This document shows positions 1-6,676 of a DNA stretch of 6,769 nucleotides, piece after piece. How positions within the stretch are numbered: position 1 is the first letter of the stretch; each line of letters begins with the position of its first letter. The stretch comes from an uncultured Planctomycetaceae bacterium (GTDB lineage: Bacteria > Planctomycetota > Planctomycetia > Pirellulales > UBA1268). The stretch spans positions 1 through 6,769 of the forward strand of contig CAISKG010000548.1 of NCBI GenBank assembly GCA_903885855.1. The letters are read 5' to 3'. Under the pieces are notes generated by a model. The model saw only the letters and a list, made by a program, of their open reading frames with translations. It was not told the DNA's origin and did not search any database. The position numbers and the translations under genes were made by a program.

Positions 1-17
1 ACGGAAGGCCCGGTCGT

Positions 18-45
18 TTGACAGCCCCCCACGCCCCCCTATACT
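18..45 (+). promoter_or_regulatory. Sigma70-type promoter upstream of dnaA
   Basis: A perfect -35 hexamer TTGACA lies at 18-23 and a -10 hexamer TATACT at 40-45, separated by 16 bases. This is one mismatch from the -10 consensus TATAAT, and it stands out in a C-rich stretch where AT-rich hexamers are rare. Transcription would begin near 51-53. The only gene downstream on this strand is dnaA, so this is most likely its promoter. The leader would be about 27 bases if translation starts at the ATG at 80, or about 156 bases if it starts at the GTG at 209. The function is inferred from sequence match alone; the 16-base spacer is one short of optimum. Confidence 0.62.
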
Positions 46-197
46 CGCGCCCCGTCGCCGCAGGGGATGCGTTCCAGGGATGGATGCGAACCACGACAAG
101 ACCCCGCGGCGTCGGCGTCGCCCCGTCGCGGGGCGCGTCCCGGTCGGCACCGGACAGCCTGCCGCCCACGGAGGGGGCGATCACCGACGACACCAGC

Positions 198-204
198 AAG
201 GAAG
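198..204 (+). promoter_or_regulatory. Ribosome binding site favouring the GTG start of dnaA
   Basis: AAGGAAG lies 4 bases before a GTG at 209-211 and 7 bases before a second in-frame GTG at 212-214. Measured from its AGGA core (199-202), the gaps are 6 and 9 bases. It is the best Shine-Dalgarno match ahead of the DnaA N-terminal domain. By contrast, the in-frame ATG at 80 has only AGGGG at 62-66, 13 bases away, and an AGGG that abuts the ATG. This site is the main sequence reason for placing the start at 209 or 212. Confidence 0.55.
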
Positions 205-208
205 CGCT

Positions 209-1690
209 GTGGTGCGAACGCACGGAGGGGACGATCCCGTCGGCTCGATCCGCGACGCCTTCCGGGCGCGGATCGGCAGCGACCGCCACGACGTCTGGTT
301 CGGCGGCGAGACGCGCCTCCAGCTCGAGCGTGGTGCCGACGGCGGCCTCGTCGTCACGCTGGTGGCGGGAAATTCCCTCAGCCACGGCCTGATCCAGCGC
401 ACGTTCCGGGCCGATCTGGCCGCCGCGGTGCGCGAGGCGCTCGGCGAGGAGGGGGTGCGGATCGAGCTCGTGCCGGACGCCCCCGATGCGGGGCCGGCTC
501 CCCCGGCGGACGGGGCGGCCGGGCCCGTCCCCTCGCCCCCCCGGGCGACCGGCACATCCCTGCTGCGGGTGGCGGAGCCGCGGGCCCTGGTCCCGGCGGA
601 GGAGCCCGAGGCCCCCGCCGAGCCCCACCCGGCACGTCAGGCCTCCCCGGCACGGGCCCCGCTTTCGCTCGAGGCGTACGTCGTCGGCGGGGGAAACCGC
701 ATGGCCCACGCCGCCGCGGCGATGGCGGCCGAGCGGCCCGGCGCGATGACGCCGGTGCTCCTCCACGGCCCGTCCGGTACCGGGAAATCGCACCTCCTCG
801 AGGCCATCGCCCTGAGGACGCGGCAGCTCCGCTCCCGGTCGGCCGTGGTGCTCCTCTCGGCGGAGCAGTTCACGACGACCTTCCTCGACGCCCTCCACGG
901 GCGGCGCGGTCTCCCCGGCTTCCGCCGGTCGCTGCGCTCGGCCGACCTGCTCCTCGTGGACGACATCCAGTTCCTCGCCGGCAAGAAGGCCACCGTTTCC
1001 GAGCTCCTCCACACCGTCGAAGCGCTCCTCCGGTCGGGGCGGCAGGTGGTCCTCACGGCCGACCGCGACGCCGAGGGGCTCGGCGAGTTGGGGGCCGACC
1101 TCCAGGCCAGGTTGCGCGGCGGGATGAGCGCGCCGATCCTCCCCCCCGACGCCCCGACCCGCGAGGGCATCGTCGCGGCGCTGGCCGCCCGCCGCGGGCT
1201 CGATCTCCCCGCCGACGTGATCCGCTTCGTCGCCGACCGCCTGACCCGCAACGCCCGCGAGCTCGCCGGCGCCGTCAACCGCCTCGAGGCCACGAGCCAC
1301 ATGACGGGCCTGCCGGTCGACGCCGGCATGGCGCGCGAGTGCCTGGCCGACCTGGTGCGGGCCAGCTCCCGGGCCGTGCGCCTCGCCGACGTCGAGCGGG
1401 CGGTGTGCCGGGCCTTCGGCATCGAGCCGGCCACGCTCCATTCGCCCGGCCGGTCGCGCCGGGTGAATCATCCCCGCATCCTGGCGATGTTCCTGGCACG
1501 CAAGCACACCGCGGCGGCGCTGACGGAGATCGGCCGGCACTTCGGCCGGCGCAGCCACTCCACCGTCATCTCCGCCGGGCGCACCGTGGACGGATGGATC
1601 GCCTCCGGCACCACGATCCATCTGGCCGGGGCCGAATGGGAGATCTCCGAGGCGCTGCGCCGGGCGGAGGAGGCGTTGCGGGCCGGCTGA
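209..1690 (+). CDS. dnaA: Chromosomal replication initiator protein DnaA (divergent, planctomycete-like)
   Basis: DnaA is the AAA+ ATPase that binds DnaA boxes at oriC, melts the origin and loads the replicative helicase. Numbering from GTG 209 gives 493 residues. Domain I spans about 10-87 (SIRDAFRARIG...DVWF). A Pro/Ala-rich domain II linker spans about 88-150. The AAA+ core has Walker A GPSGTGKS (187-194), Walker B LLLVDDIQFL (247-256, acidic pair D251/D252), a probable arginine finger R301 in LQARLRGG, and sensor II NARELAGAVN (348-357, R350). Domain IV (about 392-493) is the helix-turn-helix, with IGRHFGRRSHSTVISA at 441-456. Two positions differ from the usual pattern: GTGKS in place of GLGKT, and Ser449 where most DnaA proteins have Asp before the conserved His-Ser/Thr. 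I chose GTG 209 because it has a good ribosome binding site and puts domain I near the N-terminus; the longer form from ATG 80 adds 43 Arg/Gly-rich residues with no recognisable domain. It converges with the minus-strand operon. A DnaA-like paralogue is possible, but the full domain set argues for true DnaA. Confidence 0.92.
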   Translation: MVRTHGGDDPVGSIRDAFRARIGSDRHDVWFGGETRLQLERGADGGLVVTLVAGNSLSHGLIQRTFRADLAAAVREALGEEGVRIELVPDAPDAGPAPPADGAAGPVPSPPRATGTSLLRVAEPRALVPAEEPEAPAEPHPARQASPARAPLSLEAYVVGGGNRMAHAAAAMAAERPGAMTPVLLHGPSGTGKSHLLEAIALRTRQLRSRSAVVLLSAEQFTTTFLDALHGRRGLPGFRRSLRSADLLLVDDIQFLAGKKATVSELLHTVEALLRSGRQVVLTADRDAEGLGELGADLQARLRGGMSAPILPPDAPTREGIVAALAARRGLDLPADVIRFVADRLTRNARELAGAVNRLEATSHMTGLPVDAGMARECLADLVRASSRAVRLADVERAVCRAFGIEPATLHSPGRSRRVNHPRILAMFLARKHTAAALTEIGRHFGRRSHSTVISAGRTVDGWIASGTTIHLAGAEWEISEALRRAEEALRAG

Positions 1691-1727
1691 CGCCCGCGGC
1701 GGCGCGACGGTCGGCCGGGCCGGGGGG

Positions 1728-2609
1728 TCAGTCTCGGTCGTCGGCCCCGGCGACGAGGCGCTCCTCGAGCGAGGAGCGGTAGCGGACGCTCGACTGCTCG
1801 CCGCTGAAGCCCACCACGCGCCGGTCGATCCCGGTGGAGCGGCTCACGACCCTCCCCGTGGCGACGTCGAACTCGATCGTGCCGTCCCAGATGCGCTCGA
1901 TGAGCCGCGCCTCCAGCCGCGGGTCGTCGACGGGCGTGAGGACGGTGGTGTCGACGGAGATCGTCGCCAGATCGTCGCGGACCCCCGCCAGCCGGTAGCG
2001 CAGCCGCGTGCGCACCGCCCGCCGCGGCCCGCCGGGCACCTCCACGACGAGCTCCTGCGGCACCGTCCATTCGGCGCCGGGCTCGACCGGGTCGTCCGGC
2101 AGCGGCACCACCATCAGATCGCCGGTCGCCGACTCGGGCGAGGGGAAGAGCTGGGTGCGCGACAGCACCCGGCCGGCACCGTCGATGACGACGCGCGACA
2201 GCGGGCGGCCGAGCGATCCCGGCACCCCCTCGTAGCCGGGCGGCGGGGGCGCCTCCCCGCCGCTGCTCCAGCGCACCTCCCCCTGATCGCTCGTGCGCGA
2301 CGACATCGTCACGTCGTCGACGGAATGCTCGATCGTGGCCTTGCCGTCGGGCGTCACCTCGACCACGCGCCAGCGCTTCTTCGACTCCGTGGCCGTCTCG
2401 GTGGACTGCGTCACGCCGTTGATCGTCGTGTCGCTGTGGGCCCGGTGGGCGACCTGCATCACCACTTCCTCCCCCGCGCGGAAGCGGTAGGCGAGGCGCA
2501 CCGGCCCGTCGTCGCCGCGGGCGCCGTGCCCGGCCCCCGGCAGGACGAGGGAGGCGGCGACGAGCGCCAGGGCGGCGCCGGCGCGGCGCGGGGGGCGGGG
2601 GCCCGTCAT
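1728..2609 (-). CDS. Secreted protein of unknown function, coupled to NAD kinase
   Basis: This 293-residue protein starts with a likely signal peptide: basic residues R5, R8, R9, then a hydrophobic stretch at about 10-24 and small residues suited to cleavage at about 26-30. No cysteine is present, so it is not a lipoprotein and forms no disulfides. The mature part begins VRLAYRFRAGEEVVMQV and alternates short hydrophobic and polar stretches, suggesting a mostly beta fold. It carries a Pro-rich loop (PPPPGYEGVP, 121-130), PLPDDPVEPGAEWTVP (169-184), and a C-terminal block with TGRVVSRSTGIDRRVVGF (251-268). I recall similar exported planctomycete proteins opening with a YRFxxGE-type strand, possibly those filed as DUF6263, but cannot confirm the family. 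The start ATG overlaps the nadK stop (ATGA), and GAGGG lies 6 bases upstream, so translation is probably coupled to nadK. No catalytic motif is visible. It probably acts outside the cytoplasmic membrane; no role is proposed. Confidence 0.85.
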   Translation of the reverse strand: MTGPRPPRRAGAALALVAASLVLPGAGHGARGDDGPVRLAYRFRAGEEVVMQVAHRAHSDTTINGVTQSTETATESKKRWRVVEVTPDGKATIEHSVDDVTMSSRTSDQGEVRWSSGGEAPPPPGYEGVPGSLGRPLSRVVIDGAGRVLSRTQLFPSPESATGDLMVVPLPDDPVEPGAEWTVPQELVVEVPGGPRRAVRTRLRYRLAGVRDDLATISVDTTVLTPVDDPRLEARLIERIWDGTIEFDVATGRVVSRSTGIDRRVVGFSGEQSSVRYRSSLEERLVAGADDRD

Positions 2610-3544
2610 GGTGTTCCCTCGGGGGGCGGGGCGGAGGAACGCGGGCCGGCGCCGCGGAAGCCGCCGGCCCAGTGGAGTTTCTCGCGCAGCGTGCGGTAGT
2701 AGCCGTGGTGCCGCGTCTCGAGGAGGGAGAAGCGGGGCTCCGCCCGGCGCACATGGACGCTGTCGCCGGGGAGGAGCGGGGCGATCACCCGGCCGTCGAC
2801 GACGCACGCCGAGCCCTCGTTGGGCCGCGGCACCGAGATCTCGTAGCGGCGCTCGGCCGAGTCGACGACGGTCCGCGTGGTCAGGGTGTGGGGATTGAGC
2901 GGCGTGAGCACGAAGGCGGCGAGATCCTTGCGCACCAGCGGGCCGCCGGCGGAGAGGCTGTAGGCGGTGGAGCCGACCGGCGTGGCGACGATCAGGCCGT
3001 CGCAGCGGTAGGTGGTGGCCAGGTCGCCGTCGACGTGGAGGTGGATGTCGATCATCGAGAAGGGGGGGCCGGCGTGGATCGACGCCTCGTTGAGCCCGAG
3101 TTCCGCGCGCACCACCTTCCCGCCGCGCCGCACCTCGCACTCGAACATCAGGTGGTCGACGAGCCGATAGCGGCCCGCGGCCACCTCGTCGAGGACGTCG
3201 TCCACCTCGTCGCGCGAGAAATCGGCGAGGAAGCCGAGGTGGCCGAGGTTGACCCCCATCACCGGCACCTGGCCGTAGCCCATCCAGCGGGCGGTGCGCA
3301 GGATCGTGCCGTCGCCCCCGAGGACGATCACCAGATCGGGCGCCGCGGCGCCGGGCGGGAGGAAGCCGCCGCCGTGCCAGTCGGGCCCCGAGACGAGGCG
3401 GCTGACCGGCTCGTGGCCGCGCGTGCGGAGCGACCGCTCGATCCGCCCGGCCAGCTCGGCGACGCCCGGCATGCCCATCTGCCCCACGATCGACACCCGC
3501 AGCGGGGCCTTCGACGACGATCGCAGCCGTTGGGGCACGGACAT
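2606..3544 (-). CDS. nadK: NAD kinase
   Basis: NadK is a cytoplasmic enzyme that phosphorylates NAD+ to NADP+ using ATP or polyphosphate, and so sets the NADP(H) pool. The 312-residue product is near the usual 270-310 range. It has the diagnostic GGDGT motif at 76-80 (catalytic D78), NLGHLGFL at 99-106, the NE pair at 152-153 in LNEASIHAG, the DGLIVATPVGSTAY signature at 182-195, and NPHTLTTR at 217-224. The tail LREKLHWAG (286-294) matches the family C-terminus, and the last 18 residues are a Gly/Pro/Ser-rich extension. The start at ATG 3544 is supported by GAGG at 3552-3555, 7 bases upstream. It lies 46 bases after dxs and overlaps the next gene by 4 bases (ATGA). Supplying NADP for the NADPH-dependent DXP reductoisomerase step would explain its place beside dxs; that link is inference. 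Confidence 0.97.
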   Translation of the reverse strand: MSVPQRLRSSSKAPLRVSIVGQMGMPGVAELAGRIERSLRTRGHEPVSRLVSGPDWHGGGFLPPGAAAPDLVIVLGGDGTILRTARWMGYGQVPVMGVNLGHLGFLADFSRDEVDDVLDEVAAGRYRLVDHLMFECEVRRGGKVVRAELGLNEASIHAGPPFSMIDIHLHVDGDLATTYRCDGLIVATPVGSTAYSLSAGGPLVRKDLAAFVLTPLNPHTLTTRTVVDSAERRYEISVPRPNEGSACVVDGRVIAPLLPGDSVHVRRAEPRFSLLETRHHGYYRTLREKLHWAGGFRGAGPRSSAPPPEGTP

Positions 3545-3590
3545 GGGCGTTCCTCGGGGAGGGCCGCCGGCGGGCGGAGCGGGCCGGCCG

Positions 3591-5504
3591 TCAGCGGGTC
3601 CGTTCGCGGGCCGTGGCCAGCACCGCCTCCCGGCCGGCGAGCCGCCGGCACAGGCCCGCGATCCCGTCGGCGTCGAGCCCGCACTCGGCGAGCAGTTCGG
3701 CCCGCTCGCCGTGCTCGACGAAGCGGTCGGGGAGGCCGAGGCGCACGATCGGCCCGGCGGCGAGCCGGGCGTCGTTGGCCGCCTCGAGCACCGCCGAGCC
3801 GAAGCCGGTCGGGAGGGCGTTCTCCTCGACGGTCACCGTCCAGGGGGCCGCCTCGATCGCCTCGAGGATCGCCGGGTCGAGCGGCTTCACGAAGCGGGCG
3901 TTGATCACCCCCACCTCGAGCCCCTCGGCGGCCAGTCGGGTGGCCGCGGCGAGCGCGGCTCCGAGGAGCGTGCCGCAGGCCACGATCAGGCCGTCGCGGC
4001 CGCGCCGCATCGTTTCCGACCGGCCCAGCTCCACCGGCTGGCGCGGGCCGGAGTGGCTCTCGACGGTGGCCTTGGGGTAGCGGATCGCGACCGGCCCGGG
4101 ATGGGACAGCGCCCAGTCGAGCATCGCCACGAGGTCCTGCTCGTCGCCCGGCGCGAGCACGGCCATGTTGGGGAAGAGCCGCATGTAGCCGAGATCGTAG
4201 GAGCCGTGGTGCGTGGGGCCGTCGGGACCGGTGAGCCCCGCCCGGTCGAGCATGAACGTGACCGGCAGGTTCTGCAGCGACACCTCCTGGAACACCTGGT
4301 CGAAGGAGCGCTGGAGGAACGTGCTGTAGATGTCGACGATCGGCCGCGCCCCCGCCTTGGCCTGCCCGGCGGCGAAGGCCACGGCGTGCGACTCGCAGAT
4401 CCCGACGTCGAAGAAGCGGTCGGGGAAGGCCTCGCGCACCGGCTCGAGCTTGTTGCCCTGGCACATCGCGGCGGTGATCACCGTGACGCGAGGGTCACGC
4501 CGCATGCAGGCGCCGATGGCGGTGGCGGCGACGTCGGTGTAGGCCCGGGAGGACGACTTCTTGATCGCCACCACGCAGTCGTCGTCGTCGCACTCGAACG
4601 GCGCCGGGGTGTGGAAGAACACCGGATCGGCCTCGGCCGGCTTGAAGCCGTGCCCCTTCTCGGTGAGGACGTGGAGCAGCACCGGGCCGTCGGCGTCCTT
4701 GAGGAGCTCGAGGTAGCGGATGAGATTGGGGAGCGAGTGCCCCTCCACCGGGCCGAAGTAGCGCACCCCGAGGCTCTCGAAGAGCATCCCGCCGTGGAGC
4801 GAGGCCTTGAGCGAGTCCTTGACGTTGAGGAGCATCCGCTCCATCGACTCGCCGACCACCGGCACCCCCTTGATGATCCCCCCCGCCTGCGCCTTGAGGC
4901 CGCGGTACCAGGGATTCTCCCGGATGGTGTCGAGGTACTCCGCCAACGCCCCCACGCGCGGGCAGATCGACATCTTGTTGTCGTTGAGGATCACCAGCAG
5001 CCGCTTCTTGAGGAAGCCGGCGTTGTTGAGGGCCTCGAACACGATCCCCGACGGCAAGGCGCCGTCGCCGATCACGGCCACGCTGCGGCGCTGCCCCTGG
5101 CCGGCGAGGTCGTCGCCGCTGGCCAGGCCGAGCGCCGTGGAGACGCTGCAGCCGGCATGGCCGGTCATGAACAGGTCGTAGGGGCTCTCCTCGGGGTTGG
5201 GGTAGCCCATCAGCCCCCCGCGGGTGCGGATCGTGCCGAAGCGGCCGAAGCGGCCGGTGACGAGCTTGTGGGGATAGATCTGGTGGCCGGTGTCCCAGAT
5301 GAGGCGGTCCTCGCTGAAGTCGAAGACGCGGTGCAGCGCCAGGCAGAGCTCGACGACGCCGAGGTTCGAGGCGAAGTGGGCCGTCCGCGAGGCGGCGACC
5401 TCCGTCAGCGACCGGCGGATCTCGCCGGCGAGCCGCTCGAGGTCCTCCATCGAAAGCCCGGCGAGGTCCCGCGGAGACATGATGGAGGGGAGGATGTCGG
5501 CCAT
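3591..5504 (-). CDS. dxs: 1-deoxy-D-xylulose-5-phosphate synthase
   Basis: DXS is a cytoplasmic thiamine diphosphate enzyme that condenses pyruvate with glyceraldehyde 3-phosphate to DXP, the first step of the MEP isoprenoid pathway and a branch to thiamine and pyridoxal. The 637-residue length is normal. In the N-terminal thiamine-binding half, DTGHQIYPHK has H74, and GDG at 146-148 plus NDN at 174-176 give the D147/N176 metal site at the usual 29-residue spacing. The central transketolase domain has catalytic E371 (in ICESHAV), Y393, R399, R421, D428 and H432, which align with E370, Y392, R398, R420, D427 and H431 of E. coli DXS. The C-terminal transketolase domain follows from about 500. 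Differences from typical DXS are GHAGCSVS (115-122) in place of GHSSTSIS, and CESHAV for AEQHAV; I regard these as planctomycete family traits. An acidic run CDDDDC (305-310) lies between domains. The ATG at 5504 has AGGA 10 bases upstream; an in-frame ATG also occurs at residue 9. Confidence 0.98.
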   Translation of the reverse strand: MADILPSIMSPRDLAGLSMEDLERLAGEIRRSLTEVAASRTAHFASNLGVVELCLALHRVFDFSEDRLIWDTGHQIYPHKLVTGRFGRFGTIRTRGGLMGYPNPEESPYDLFMTGHAGCSVSTALGLASGDDLAGQGQRRSVAVIGDGALPSGIVFEALNNAGFLKKRLLVILNDNKMSICPRVGALAEYLDTIRENPWYRGLKAQAGGIIKGVPVVGESMERMLLNVKDSLKASLHGGMLFESLGVRYFGPVEGHSLPNLIRYLELLKDADGPVLLHVLTEKGHGFKPAEADPVFFHTPAPFECDDDDCVVAIKKSSSRAYTDVAATAIGACMRRDPRVTVITAAMCQGNKLEPVREAFPDRFFDVGICESHAVAFAAGQAKAGARPIVDIYSTFLQRSFDQVFQEVSLQNLPVTFMLDRAGLTGPDGPTHHGSYDLGYMRLFPNMAVLAPGDEQDLVAMLDWALSHPGPVAIRYPKATVESHSGPRQPVELGRSETMRRGRDGLIVACGTLLGAALAAATRLAAEGLEVGVINARFVKPLDPAILEAIEAAPWTVTVEENALPTGFGSAVLEAANDARLAAGPIVRLGLPDRFVEHGERAELLAECGLDADGIAGLCRRLAGREAVLATARERTR

Positions 5505-5539
5505 GGTCGGGCGATCCTGGCGTGCTGGGGACGAAAAGG

Positions 5540-6547
5540 TCAGTGGTCGCGGGAGACGATCCAGGAGGCGAGGCGGCAGAGCGTCGCGGCCCTCTCCGCG
5601 AAGGGCTCGAGGGCCGCGGTGGCTTCCTGCACGAGGGCCTGGGCGTGCCGCCGGCTGGCGTCGACGCCGAGCACGGTGGGGTAGGTGAGCTTGCCGCGTT
5701 CGGCGTCCTTGCCCACGCGCTTCCCGGTCGCGTCGGCGTCCCCCTCGGCGTCGAGGAGATCGTCGGCGATCTGGAAGGCGAGGCCGAAGGCGCGGCCGAA
5801 GGTGTCGAGGGCCCCGAGGCTCGGCTCGTCGGCCCCAGCCGCCAGGCCGCCCAGGGCCAGCGACGCGCGGAACAGCGCGCCGGTCTTGCGGCGGTGGACG
5901 CGTTCCATCCAGGCGACCGGGTCGTCGCCGGTGCCGGCGCGCTCCGTCTCGAGCCAGCCGCGCTCGGCGGCCAGGTCGTCCGATTGGCCGCCGACGAGCA
6001 TCTCCGGCCCGGCCGCGCGGGCGAGGATCGCGCAGCCCCGCGCCGCCACCGCCGGCGGGAGGCCGGCGGCGAGCGTCTCGAAGGCGAGGGCCTGCAGGGC
6101 GTCGCCGCAGAGGATGGCCGTGGCCTCGTCGAAGGCCCGGTGGCAGGTGGGACGGCCGCGGCGCAGGTCGTCGTCGTCCATCGCGGGCAGATCGTCGTGG
6201 ACGAGCGAATAGGCGTGGATCATCTCCACGGCCGCGGCCGCGGCGAGGGCGGCGGACGACGGCGTCGCCGGCGACGGCCCCCGAGCGTCTCCCACGGCCT
6301 CCGCCGCCCAGAGCACGAGCGCGGGGCGCAGCCGCTTGCCGGGAGCCAGCAGCGCGTAGCGCATCGCGGCGAGGAGCCGCGGCGGCGCGTCGTCGGAGAG
6401 CGCCAGCGCCGCTTCCAGCCGCGGGTCGACCAGCGCCGTCACGGCCGCCAGCGCCTCGCCCACCGGGCAGCCGTCCCCCGTCGACCGCGGCGACTGCGCC
6501 GGGCCTTGCCGCTGTCCGGCGGGGGTGTCGTGCCTGACGGCCATCAT
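5540..6547 (-). CDS. ispA: Short-chain polyprenyl diphosphate synthase, farnesyl diphosphate synthase type
   Basis: This cytoplasmic enzyme performs head-to-tail condensation of IPP with DMAPP and longer allylic diphosphates. The 335-residue product has GKRLRP (70-75, IPP binding), the first Asp-rich motif DDLPAMD (118-124) followed by DDDLRRGRPTCH, and the second Asp-rich motif DDLLD (262-266) followed by GKRVGKDAERGKLTYP (275-290). The two-residue insertion in the first motif and Tyr113 five residues before it match E. coli IspA, which predicts FPP as product; this fixes chain length only tentatively and GGPP is possible. The ending LASWIVSRDH is typical of the family. The first 28 residues are Gln/Pro/Ser-rich and look like an extension. 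No Shine-Dalgarno sequence precedes ATG 6547. A GTG at 6463 (residue 29) would give 307 residues, close to the E. coli length of 299, so the true start is uncertain. dxs follows after 35 bases, suggesting co-transcription. Confidence 0.95.
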   Translation of the reverse strand: MMAVRHDTPAGQRQGPAQSPRSTGDGCPVGEALAAVTALVDPRLEAALALSDDAPPRLLAAMRYALLAPGKRLRPALVLWAAEAVGDARGPSPATPSSAALAAAAAVEMIHAYSLVHDDLPAMDDDDLRRGRPTCHRAFDEATAILCGDALQALAFETLAAGLPPAVAARGCAILARAAGPEMLVGGQSDDLAAERGWLETERAGTGDDPVAWMERVHRRKTGALFRASLALGGLAAGADEPSLGALDTFGRAFGLAFQIADDLLDAEGDADATGKRVGKDAERGKLTYPTVLGVDASRRHAQALVQEATAALEPFAERAATLCRLASWIVSRDH

Positions 6548-6676
6548 GCGGGGAGCGTCATGCTGCGGAGGGAGGCCCGCCGAGGGGCGGCGAAGACCAC
6601 GTCCGTGTGGCGGATCCGGTCGGGTGGTGGACGACGGCCCCCCACCGTTCGACGGCCCGGTAAAGCCCTGGAAAGT

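Noticed and set aside
1005..1016. TCCTCCACA, a partial match to a DnaA box inside dnaA
   Set aside because: It has two mismatches to TTATCCACA, stands alone, and encodes conserved residues of the DnaA AAA+ domain.
1691..1727. Possible bidirectional terminator between the convergent genes
   Set aside because: Only a 4-bp hairpin with a 3-base loop (1712-1722) can be drawn, and no T-run follows on either strand.
67..1782. Long plus-strand open frame of 571 codons overlapping dnaA, running past its stop
   Set aside because: Its product is almost entirely Arg, Pro, Gly and Ala with no domain, as expected of an out-of-frame reading of GC-rich coding DNA. The dnaA frame beside it has all the family motifs.
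2610..3140. Upstream extension of the secreted protein's frame through nadK
   Set aside because: The extension is Arg/Pro-rich, overlaps nadK in another frame, and would bury the signal peptide. The ATG at 2609 has a good ribosome binding site.
5229..5256. Short tandem repeat CCGAAGCGG in dxs
   Set aside because: It encodes the RFGRFG segment of DXS in frame, a normal part of the protein, so it is not an independent repeat element.
3294..5684. Very long plus-strand open frame (796 codons) antisense to nadK and dxs
   Set aside because: The product is rich in Glu, His, Val, Gly and Arg and mirrors the codons of dxs on the opposite strand. Its length is explained by the scarcity of AT-rich stop codons at this GC content.
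6577..6590. Hairpin CCGCC-GAGG-GGCGG upstream of ispA as an attenuator or terminator
   Set aside because: A 5-bp GC stem is expected often by chance in such DNA, and no U-tract follows it.
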